Of a DNA stretch of 64,000 nt, positions 8,991-16,256 are shown in pieces. A model generated the notes under the pieces. The model was not told where the DNA came from, did not search any database, and saw only the letters and a program-made list of their open reading frames with translations. The stretch is from Leifsonia sp. Root4 (GTDB taxonomy: Bacteria; Actinomycetota; Actinomycetes; Actinomycetales; Microbacteriaceae), in NCBI RefSeq assembly GCF_001425085.1, contig NZ_LMDN01000004.1, forward strand, positions 124,001 to 188,000. Direction: 5' to 3'. Numbering within the stretch: the first letter of the stretch is position 1; every line of letters begins with the position of its first letter. The translations under genes were made by a program, and so were the position numbers.

Positions 8991-9640
8991 ACGGCTCCCA
9001 GGTCCACGGCGTTCGCCGAGATCGATGCGGCCGGCTCTGTGTAGCCGGTCTCCACGAAGGTGCCACCGAAGCGGCTGAAGCTGGTGATGCTGGAGAGTGC
9101 GCAGCGTCGCTGCCGCGGGTCGTGCCAGAGGCGGTCGCCCGCCAGGAAACTGTGGGTGATCCAGATGGGCAACTGGTGGCTGACCAGCACGATGTCGCCT
9201 TCGCTGCCGTCATCCAGAAGCGGCGCGGTCTCCCACGCGTCGTTCATGGCCGCGATCATGCGAGCGGCGATCGAGCGGTATGCCTCGCCCCAGCTCGGGC
9301 GCATCGGGTTGGCGAGCGCCGGCCAGTTGGCGGGGTGCTTCAGCGCTTCCCGCATCCGCTTGCCCTCGAAGTGGTTGGCGGGTTCGATGATGCGCGGCTC
9401 GAGCTGCACGGGCAGCTGCAGGGCGGCGGCGATCGGCGCGGCCGATTCCTGCGTGCGCTGCAACGGCGAGGCGTACAGGGCCGAGTAGCGGATGCCGCGG
9501 CCGGCCAGATCGGCGGCTGCTGCCTCGGCCATCTGCTGGCCGAGTTCCGAGAGATGGTAGCCGGGAAGGCGCCCGTAAAGAACGCGCTCGGGATTGTGCA
9601 CCTCTCCGTGTCGGACGAGGTGAAGCTGTCTGGCTACCAC
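8987..9640 (-). CDS. Histidine phosphatase family protein
   Basis: Phosphoglycerate-mutase-like (branch 2) fold. The phospho-acceptor motif LVRHGEVHNP is at residues 8-17 (His11), with LYGRLPGYHLSELG, the LYASPLQRTQES block, and the second catalytic His in LVSHQLPIW. 217 residues; GTG start at 9640. It is the first gene of the cytochrome c maturation operon and overlaps the next start by 4 bp, an arrangement commonly seen in actinobacteria. The substrate cannot be told from the sequence. Confidence 0.88.
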   Translation of the reverse strand: MVARQLHLVRHGEVHNPERVLYGRLPGYHLSELGQQMAEAAAADLAGRGIRYSALYASPLQRTQESAAPIAAALQLPVQLEPRIIEPANHFEGKRMREALKHPANWPALANPMRPSWGEAYRSIAARMIAAMNDAWETAPLLDDGSEGDIVLVSHQLPIWITHSFLAGDRLWHDPRQRRCALSSITSFSRFGGTFVETGYTEPAASISANAVDLGAV

Positions 9641-9715
9641 AGGCTCCAGTCTACGGAGCTGCTTGCTGTGAATCTGCCGCGTCTAGCGGGCACGGTGACC
9701 GCATGATCACTGCTG

Positions 9716-10426
9716 CTACGCGCCGAAGTTCGCGGCCGGCGCCGCAAAGTCTGTGACGCCGGCGTCGGGCGACGTGCTCCAGACGATCACCGAAAGCGCC
9801 GCCGGTTCATAGTCCGGGCTCGTCGAGGTCTCAACGGGCTGCTCCTCGAGCAAGAACATCTGGATCTCGGCACCCGTTCCCGTGTCGACCCAGTTGCGGT
9901 ACGCAAGCGCCTCGACCTCCGTCAGTGGCATTCCGACGCGCACGCCGTCTGTGGTCCGAATCGTGATGCCGTTGCTCTCGGCGACGCTGACTTGTACCGT
10001 GAAGTTCGGGAAATCCGGGTGGACCGTTGCGGCCGTCCGATCGCGCAATTCGAACCCTGACCACTCCGAGATGACGGAGTTTGATTCGGGGTGGTTGGTC
10101 GATCCGAACGGCGCTTCGACCGGCGCCACACCGAAGGCCGCGGTCAGCGCTGCGATGGCCGGAGCCGCGTCCTCGTCGAAGTAGCCGAACTCGGAGATGG
10201 CTGCACCGTCCTCCCCCACGATCGTGATCCCGTCGACCGAGACCTCGATACTCGCGGCCTCGGCCGGGGCTTCCGCGCTCGCCTCTGGAGATGCGCTCGA
10301 CTCGGGAGATGTAATCGGTGAGGAGCTCGGCTCGCTCGTGGCGGGCGGCGAACTCGGCGCCGTGCACGCCGTCAGCGACAGCGCCAACGCGGAAATGCAC
10401 GCCGGAATCAGTCCCGATCGTTTCAT
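9716..10426 (-). CDS. Hypothetical lipoprotein
   Basis: 236 residues with a clean lipoprotein signal: positively charged start MKR, hydrophobic core, and lipobox SLTAC (Cys 21). A Ser/Pro/Glu/Ala-rich linker follows to about residue 60, then a folded domain with no motif recognised. The gene stands alone between the phosphatase operon and aspS. It is likely an extracytoplasmic surface lipoprotein of unknown function. Confidence 0.8.
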   Translation of the reverse strand: MKRSGLIPACISALALSLTACTAPSSPPATSEPSSSPITSPESSASPEASAEAPAEAASIEVSVDGITIVGEDGAAISEFGYFDEDAAPAIAALTAAFGVAPVEAPFGSTNHPESNSVISEWSGFELRDRTAATVHPDFPNFTVQVSVAESNGITIRTTDGVRVGMPLTEVEALAYRNWVDTGTGAEIQMFLLEEQPVETSTSPDYEPAALSVIVWSTSPDAGVTDFAAPAANFGA

Positions 10427-10462
10427 GGCGTCAGATTAGCGTCGCGTCATCCGTTTTGTCTC

Positions 10463-10480
10463 GCCCTCAGAGCTGAGGGC
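10463..10480. promoter_or_regulatory. 18-bp palindrome upstream of aspS
   Basis: GCCCTCAG-AG-CTGAGGGC forms an 8-bp inverted repeat in the 100-bp gap between the divergent lipoprotein gene and aspS. It may be an operator or a weak hairpin; no factor is known. Confidence 0.35.
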
Positions 10481-10526
10481 GGTTGGCACTCAGGGAGGGC
10501 AGAGGAGCGAAGGTAGGATTGTCCGC

Positions 10527-11906
10527 GTGACTTCTCGTGTATTGATCAAGGACCTTTCCGCCCTGGCCGACGGCCCCGTTACGGTTTCGGGTTGGGTCGA
10601 TACCGTGCGCGACCAGAAGAAGGTGCAGTTCATCGTGCTGCGCGACGAGTCGGGCGCGGCCCAGCTCGTGAACCCGGCGCTGCGCGCGCTGCCCGTGACG
10701 GATGCCGAAGCCGGCACCGTTGCGCTGGAAGGCGATGAGCTCGCAGCTGCCGAGGCCCGCCTCGCCACGACCGAGGCCATCTCGGCGCTCGCGCACGGCT
10801 CCTTCATCACCGTGACCGGTGAGCTGAAGAAGGACGAGCGGGTCAAGCTCGGCGGCCTCGAGGTCAAGATGGCGACTCTCACCGTTGTCAGCGAGGCGAT
10901 TCCCGAGACGCCCATCGCCACCGACTCCGGCCTCGACAAGCGCATGGACTGGCGCTTCCTCGACCTGCGCCACCCGAAGCAGAACCTGATCTTCCGTATT
11001 CAGACCACCTTCCTGCACGCGCTGCGCAGCTACTGGGTCGAGCGTGACTTCATCGAGATCCAGACGCCCAAGCTCATGGCCAGCGCCAGCGAGTCGCGTG
11101 CGGAGCTGTTCGAGGTCGAGTACTTCGAGGGCAAGGCGTACCTCGCCCAGAGCCCGCAGTTCTACAAGCAGATGGCCCAGTCCGCCGGCTTCGGCAAGAT
11201 CTTCGAGGTCGGCCCCGCCTTCCGCGCCGACCACTCCTTCACCAGCCGCCACGCCACCGAGTTCACCAGCATCGACACCGAGATCAGCTGGATCGAGAGC
11301 CACGAAGACGTGATGAAGCTGCACGAGGAGCTGCTCGTCGCCGGTTTCACAGCCGTCAAGGCCAAGCACGGCGCCGAGATCAAGGAACTCTTCGACGTCG
11401 AGGTGACCGTCCCGTCCACGCCGTTCCCCCGCATCCCCCTGGCCGAGGCCAAGGAGATCGTCAAGGAGCGCGGCTACGAGATCCCCCGCGCCGACGACGA
11501 CATGGACCCGGAGGGCGAGCGCCAGATCTCGGCCTACGTCGCCGAGAAGTTCGGCCACGAGTTCGTCTTCATCACCGACTACGCGTCGAGCATCCGCCCG
11601 TTCTACCACATGCGCCACGAGGGCGACCCGAGCCTGACCAACAGCTACGACCTGCTGTTCAACGGCACCGAGATCTCCACCGGCGCGCAGCGCGAGCACC
11701 GCATCGACGTGCTTGTCGCCCAGGCCGAAGACAAGGGCATGGACCCGGAGGAGCTCGGCACCTACCTCGACTTCTTCCGCTACGGCGTTCCCGCCCACGG
11801 TGGATTCGGCATGGGTCTGGCCCGCGTGCTGATGCTCCTGCTGCACGAGTCGTCGATCCGCGAGGTCACCTACCTCTTCCGCGGCCCGACGCGCCTGGAG
11901 CCGTAA
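10527..11906 (+). CDS. aspS: Aspartate-tRNA ligase, archaeal-type (likely tRNA(Asp/Asn))
   Basis: Class IIb aminoacyl-tRNA synthetase of 459 residues. An N-terminal OB-fold anticodon-binding domain (VTVSGWVDTVRDQKKVQF) is followed by the catalytic core with motif 2 (FEVGPAFRADHSFTSRHATE) and motif 3 (GFGMGLARVLMLLLHESSI). The roughly 100-residue GAD insertion of ordinary bacterial AspRS is absent, which matches the shorter archaeal-type, often non-discriminating, enzymes that also charge tRNA(Asn) for GatCAB. That specificity is inferred from the family. GTG start at 10527, alone in its transcript, ending at a strong hairpin. Confidence 0.93.
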   Translation: MTSRVLIKDLSALADGPVTVSGWVDTVRDQKKVQFIVLRDESGAAQLVNPALRALPVTDAEAGTVALEGDELAAAEARLATTEAISALAHGSFITVTGELKKDERVKLGGLEVKMATLTVVSEAIPETPIATDSGLDKRMDWRFLDLRHPKQNLIFRIQTTFLHALRSYWVERDFIEIQTPKLMASASESRAELFEVEYFEGKAYLAQSPQFYKQMAQSAGFGKIFEVGPAFRADHSFTSRHATEFTSIDTEISWIESHEDVMKLHEELLVAGFTAVKAKHGAEIKELFDVEVTVPSTPFPRIPLAEAKEIVKERGYEIPRADDDMDPEGERQISAYVAEKFGHEFVFITDYASSIRPFYHMRHEGDPSLTNSYDLLFNGTEISTGAQREHRIDVLVAQAEDKGMDPEELGTYLDFFRYGVPAHGGFGMGLARVLMLLLHESSIREVTYLFRGPTRLEP

Positions 11907-11927
11907 CACGCGCCGCAACGCAGATAC

Positions 11928-11965
11928 GAGAATGGCCGGCATCCAGAGGGATGCCGGCCATTCTC
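11928..11965 (+). terminator. Hairpin after aspS
   Basis: Perfect 17-bp stem GAGAATGGCCGGCATCC / GGATGCCGGCCATTCTC with a 4-base loop (11945-11948), 22 bp after the aspS stop. No U-run follows. Confidence 0.8.
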
Positions 11966-11974
11966 ATGTAGTCC

Positions 11975-12197
11975 GCTGGTTGAGCTTGCCCCGTTGGTTG
12001 AGCTTCGAAACCGAGCCAGCATCGGTCGCCGTTCTTGAGCTTGCCTGAGTTGAGGCTGCCGCCTTTCGCGACGCTGCGCGTCGCGCTGGTTGAGCTTGCC
12101 CCGTTGGTTGAGCTTGTCGAAACCGAGCCAGCATCGGTCGCCGTTCTTGAGCTTGCCTGAGTTGAGGCTGCCGCCTTTCGCGACGCTGCGCGTCGCG
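11975..12197. repeat. Two tandem 110/113-bp repeat units
   Basis: Copy 1 (11975-12084) and copy 2 (12085-12197) are essentially identical except for a 3-bp loss in copy 1 (AGCTTCGAAA versus AGCTTGTCGAAA). Each holds two GGTTGAGCTTG motifs and ends in CTGCCGCCTTTCGCGACGCT. The tail recurs at 29.2 kb and, inverted, at 13.55 kb. Confidence 0.9.
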
Positions 12198-12446
12198 CTA
12201 CGCGTCAAGCAGCGCGTAACCGGCCTCGTCGATCGCGGCGGCGACGGCGTCCGCAGCCAGCGGCGCCGCACTCTGAACGGTGACGGTCGAGACACCGCCC
12301 TTGACGAGCGCGACGTCGACGCCGGTCACACCCTCGATGGCGCTGAGCTCGTTCGTGACGCTGCCGACGCAGTGGCCGCACGTCATGCCGGTCACGTGGA
12401 GCTCGGTCGTGGTGGCGGGGGTTGGGGCGGCAGTTGCATTAGTCAT
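12198..12446 (-). CDS. Heavy-metal-associated (CopZ-like) copper chaperone
   Basis: 82-residue single HMA domain with the metal-binding motif GMTCGHCVGSV (Cys about 23 and 26) and the beta-alpha-beta-beta-alpha-beta pattern. An extra Ala/Thr/Pro-rich N-terminus of about 14 residues precedes it. It is expected to bind Cu(I) in the cytosol and pass it to a P-type ATPase or other acceptor; no copper ATPase is in the window. It is divergent from a formylglycine-generating enzyme gene with a CsoR-like palindrome between, suggesting copper-responsive expression. Confidence 0.9.
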   Translation of the reverse strand: MTNATAAPTPATTTELHVTGMTCGHCVGSVTNELSAIEGVTGVDVALVKGGVSTVTVQSAAPLAADAVAAAIDEAGYALLDA

Positions 12447-12453
12447 GGTTTGA

Positions 12454-12474
12454 TAGTACCCCTAGGGGGTATGG
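12454..12474. promoter_or_regulatory. CsoR-like copper operator
   Basis: TAGTACCCCTAGGGGGTATGG is a near-perfect palindrome (TACCCCTAGGGGGTA core). It matches the known shape of CsoR Cu(I)-repressor sites, with GC-rich arms flanked by TA. It sits 8 bp upstream of the copZ-like ATG and about 50 bp upstream of the divergent FGE gene. Regulation of either gene is inferred. Confidence 0.7.
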
Positions 12475-12525
12475 GTTCGCAAGCACGGCCTCCTCCGTGC
12501 CGGCCAGGACGCCTAGGCTCGAAGG

Positions 12526-13533
12526 GTGAGCGAACCGAGTCAAATGATCAGCATTCCCGGCGGCACGTTCCGGATGGGCTCCGCCGACTTCTATGCGGAA
12601 GAGGGACCGGTGCACGAGCGCACGGTCGCGCCGTTCGAGCTCGATCTGCACCCGGTGACCAATGAACAGTTCGCCGCCTTTGTCGCCGCGACGGGCTACG
12701 TGACCGTCGCCGAACGCCCGCTCGATCCGGCCGACTTCCCCGGCGCCGACATCAGCGACTTCTCGCCGGGCGGCCTCGTCTTCACGCCGACACCCGGCCC
12801 GGTCGACCTGCGCGACTGGCGGCAGTGGTGGGCCTGGGGCGAGGGCGCCAGCTGGCGCCGCCCCTTCGGCGCCGGATCATCGATCGAGGGGCGCGAACGG
12901 CACCCCGTCGTGCAGGTCTCGTTCGAGGACGCCAACGCCTACGCGGCGTGGGCGGGCAAGCGCCTGCCCAGCGAGGTCGAGTGGGAGTTCGCGGCCCGCG
13001 GCGGCCTCGACGGCGCAACCTACGCCTGGGGCGAGGAACTGCGGCCGGGCGGCGTGCTCATGGCCGACACCTGGCAGGGAGCGTTCCCCTACGACAACAC
13101 CGGTGCAGCCGGTTGGGTCGGCACAGCGCCCGTCGGCACCTTCGCGCCGAACGGCTACGGGCTGCTCGACTGCATCGGCAACGTCTGGGAGTGGACGAGC
13201 GACTTCTACTCGGCCCGGCACGTGGTGCCGGCCACTGCGCGACCGAATCTGCTGGCGGCGCCGAGTGCCGACGCGGCGTCCGCCCCGGATGCCGCAGGCG
13301 GCTGCGGCGACGCGTGCAGCTGCGGCCCGAGCGATTCCGGCCGCACCTCGGCCGCCGAGCAGGCGGCGGCCGCGGCATCCGCCGAGCCCGGCTCGGCGAT
13401 CCCCCGGCGCGTGCTGAAGGGTGGCTCTCACCTGTGCGCACCGGAGTACTGCCTGCGCTACCGCCCGGCGGCCCGCTCACCGCAGGCCGAGGACACGGCG
13501 ACCACCCACATCGGTTTCAGGTGCGCGCGCTGA
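12526..13533 (+). CDS. Formylglycine-generating enzyme (SUMF1 family)
   Basis: 335 residues, cytosolic, no signal peptide. The FGE-sulfatase fold is clear: IPGGTFRMGS, PVTNEQFAAFVAATGYVTVA, HPVVQVSFEDANAYAAWAGK, LPSEVEWEFAARGG, NGYGLLDCIGNVWEWTSDFY and the C-terminal GGSHLCAPEYCLRYRPAARS. The two copper-binding active-site cysteines are Cys304 and Cys309, as in the characterised Streptomyces enzyme. It should oxidise a sulfatase CxPxR cysteine to formylglycine, but no sulfatase is in the window. Oddity: a Cys-rich insertion (CGDACSCGP, about residues 259-268) in the variable loop. GTG start at 12526; ATG 12544 is an alternative. Confidence 0.93.
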   Translation: MSEPSQMISIPGGTFRMGSADFYAEEGPVHERTVAPFELDLHPVTNEQFAAFVAATGYVTVAERPLDPADFPGADISDFSPGGLVFTPTPGPVDLRDWRQWWAWGEGASWRRPFGAGSSIEGRERHPVVQVSFEDANAYAAWAGKRLPSEVEWEFAARGGLDGATYAWGEELRPGGVLMADTWQGAFPYDNTGAAGWVGTAPVGTFAPNGYGLLDCIGNVWEWTSDFYSARHVVPATARPNLLAAPSADAASAPDAAGGCGDACSCGPSDSGRTSAAEQAAAAASAEPGSAIPRRVLKGGSHLCAPEYCLRYRPAARSPQAEDTATTHIGFRCAR

Positions 13534-13544
13534 AAAACGCGCGC

Positions 13545-14345
13545 GATGCGAAGCGTCGCGAAAGGCGGCAGCCGACCCCAAGGAAATCTCGGGAACCGTC
13601 AGCGATGCTTGGCAGCCATCCGCCAATACCCACGCTGGCTCGAGGGAGCAGCCGAGGAACGAGGCCGCCCCCGAAGCCGAGTACCGGGCGTGACCCGGGC
13701 GCAGCGACTGCCGGGCAACCGCGCTCGCAGACCCCGCCCCCGAAGCCGAGTACCGGGCGTGACCCGGGCGCAGCGACTGCCGGGCAACCGCGCTCGCAGA
13801 CCCGCTCAGGGCTTCGCGTGCGTCGCTGCTCCTTCGTCGCGGCGCCGCTCGCTCAAGCCAGCGTGGATTCTCCGCTCGGTGAGCCTCGTGGGTTCTCCGC
13901 TCGGTGATCCTGTCGAAACCGTACCGCCCGATGACCCACGCTGGCTCGAGGGAGCAGCCGAGGAACGAGGCCGCCCCCGAAGCCGAGTACCGGGCGTGAC
14001 CCGGGCGCAGCGACTGCCGGGCAACCGCGCTCGCAGACCCGCTCAGGGCTTCGCGTGCGTCGCTGCTCCTTCGTCGCGGCGTCGCTCGCTCAAGCCAGCG
14101 TGGGTTCTCCGCTCGGTGAGCCTCGTGGGTTCTCCGCTAGTTGAGCCTGTCGAAACCGTACCGCCCGATGACCCACGCTGGCTCGAGGGAGCAGCCGAGG
14201 AACGAGGCCGCCCCCGAAGCCGAGTCCCGGGCGTGGCCCGGGCGCAGCGACTGCCGGGCAACCGCGCTCGCAGACCCGCTCAGGGCTTCGCGGGCGTCGC
14301 TGCTCCTTCGTCGCGGCACCGCTCGCTCAAGCCGGCGTGGAAGTG
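13545..14345. repeat. Non-coding tandem repeat block, 237-bp period
   Basis: Three large units start with CCCACGCTGGCTCGAGGGAG at 13629, 13935 and 14172. The last two are exactly 237 bp apart. The first unit carries an extra 69-bp internal duplication (AAGCCGAGTACCGGGCGTGA at about 13673 and 13742). Between units lie short motifs such as TTGAGCCTGTCGAAACCGTA. The block opens with GCGTCGCGAAAGGCGGCAGC, the inverse of the 12.1 kb repeat tail. No plausible gene is seen in 13534-14401. Confidence 0.9.
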
Positions 14346-14401
14346 AGCGTGCCCCGACGCGTACTGCGTGGAGTGCGGAGCGTTCAGAGTGAGCGAGGCC
14401 G

Positions 14402-15454
14402 CTACGAGGCCGGCGCCGTGTCGCCGCTGAGCGCCCGCAGATTCGTCGCCCGCTTGTCCGGCTCCAGCAGCAGCGCCCGCACCAGCAGCGTCAGCGGGAT
14501 GCAGAGGATCGCGCCGATCGGGCCGATCACGAGCGCCCAGAACAGCACGCTGAAGAAGGTCAGCGTCATGCTCAGCCCGACGGCGTCGCTGACGAACTTG
14601 GGCTGCACCATCACCTGCAGCACGACGTTCACCACGCTGTACGCGGCGATCACCAGCAGCGCGAGCGGCCAGCCGCCGATCACCAGTGCGAAGATTGCCG
14701 GCGGGATCACGCCGATCACGAAGCCGATGTTCGGGATGAAGTTCGTCACGAACGCCAGCACCGCCCAGACGATCGGAACGGGGATCCCGAGCGCCCACAG
14801 GATGAGTCCGTCGACCACCGCGACGAGCAGTCCGAAGCTCGCGTTGACGACGTAGTAGCGCCGCACACCGCTGAAGTAACGGGTGGCGATGACCGCGGGG
14901 CGCGGTGCGAACGCCTGCCCGCGGCGGCCGAGCGATGCGGCATCCGCCGCCATGAAGATCACGTAGGCCAGCACGAAGAAGAACGCCGTCGCGAGGCCGA
15001 GCACCGAGTCGGCGACCGAATACGCTGCGCTGACCAACACCTCGGGGGTCAGCCAGGTGAACGCACCTGCTGCCGTCTCGGGGTGGAAGCCCAGCGAGCC
15101 GAGAGCCGCGACGAGATTGTCGACGACGGCGGCGAACTCGTCGGCGTAGTCGGGCAACATCGTGATGAATTGGGTGGATGCCACGACGAGCAGTGCGCCG
15201 AGCGCCGCCAGGATGGCGAAGCTCACGGCGATCACGACGGTCGTCGCGGCCCAGGCGGGCCATCCCCGCCGTTCGAGCGGGCGCCGCACGGGGTGCGCGA
15301 TGATCACGACGACGGCGGCCACCGCGACGGGGGCGAGCACGTCCTTCGCCAGCTATACGCCCACGAGCGCGACAACGGCCGCCGCGATGGTGATGAGCAT
15401 GCGCGTTCCGGGCGCGAGCCCGACTGTGCCGTTGTCAGTGCCAGTTGCGGCCAT
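14402..15454 (-). pseudogene. AI-2E family transporter gene with in-frame TAG
   Basis: Multi-pass membrane protein of the AI-2E/YdiK/PerM family, recognised by LAYVIFMAADA, RYYVVNASFGLLVAVVDG, FVTNFIPNIGFVIGVIPP and the closing FFSVLFWALVIGPIGAIL. An ATG at 15454 directly abuts the TAA of the upstream gene and reads 33 codons (MAATGTDNG...ALVGV) before an in-frame TAG at 15355-15353. The same frame then runs on for 312 residues with full family homology. The intact protein would be about 350 residues, the usual size. A GTG at 15340 could restart translation but would drop the first helix. Either a nonsense mutation or a sequencing error. Confidence 0.8.
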
Positions 15455-16126
15455 TTAGAAGCTTCCGATCCCCTTGCCAATCATGACCACGCCGATCACC
15501 AGCAACAACACTGCCATCACCGTGGCGTTGTTCTGCACCAACCACACGCGCAGGCTTTCGAGCGGGGCCGCCATCTTCGACGAGGCAAGCAGGTAGGCGA
15601 TCACCGGAATGGCCACGGTTGAGGCGGCGATCAGCACGAAGATCCCCACCGCCAGCACGATCTCGCCGCCGCTCAGCTCGGAGTCGCCGACGATCACACC
15701 GGCACCGGCCGCCATCAGCAGGTTCTTCGGGTTCACGGCCGAGAGCAGGAAGCCGAGGATCATCCCTCGCCCTGCCGTCATCGTGTCGATGGCCGACATC
15801 CACTTCGGCAGCGCCGCCGCCTCACCGGTCGCCGGCCGGCTGCGCCACTGCTTGACAGCCATGAACAGCAGGAGCGCGCCCAAGGCGATCTTGATCCAGC
15901 CGGCTATCGGCGAGGACGCATCGGGGTCCTTCTCGGGCAGCACACTGGAGAGCGCCGTGAACACGCTGATCGCGACGACGATTCCGAGCACCCAGCCGAT
16001 CAGGAAGCCGACGCTCGTTCCGCGTGCCTTCGGCGACAGCAGCATCAGGATCGCCGCGATGATCGGGATCGGGCTGATCGCGACTCCGAGCGCGAGTGGA
16101 AGGATGTCGCCGATTACCGAACCCAT
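15455..16126 (-). CDS. GAP-family / SfLAP-type membrane protein
   Basis: 223 residues with about six hydrophobic helices. LALGVAISPIPIIAAILMLLSPKARGTS at the N-terminus and the mid-protein AVNPKNLLMAAGAGVIV match the GAP (Sap, sulfolipid-1-addressing) family found in actinobacteria, related in fold to LysE/CcdA-type exporters. A Lys/Arg-containing cytoplasmic loop splits the two halves. Substrate unknown. The ATG at 16126 is preceded by an AAGGGGGAA SD. It immediately precedes the broken AI-2E gene (TAA-ATG junction), so the two form one transcript. Confidence 0.8.
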   Translation of the reverse strand: MGSVIGDILPLALGVAISPIPIIAAILMLLSPKARGTSVGFLIGWVLGIVVAISVFTALSSVLPEKDPDASSPIAGWIKIALGALLLFMAVKQWRSRPATGEAAALPKWMSAIDTMTAGRGMILGFLLSAVNPKNLLMAAGAGVIVGDSELSGGEIVLAVGIFVLIAASTVAIPVIAYLLASSKMAAPLESLRVWLVQNNATVMAVLLLVIGVVMIGKGIGSF

Positions 16127-16256
16127 TGTGTTCCCCCTTGGCGCCGACGGCGCATCAGTGTTGTGAAGCCGACGGACCGACTGGTGCCGTCATGGTACTG
16201 CCGACGATGATCATCGGTGGCTGTCTGGTCACCATGAGCCGGCGAAGCGGGGGCGC

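Noticed and set aside
10467-11942. A 491-codon minus-strand open frame
   Set aside because: It is the antisense shadow of aspS, spans its terminator and has shadow-type composition.
13545-14345. Repeat block considered as a CRISPR array
   Set aside because: The units are 237 bp long and directly abutting, without unique spacers, and no cas gene is nearby.
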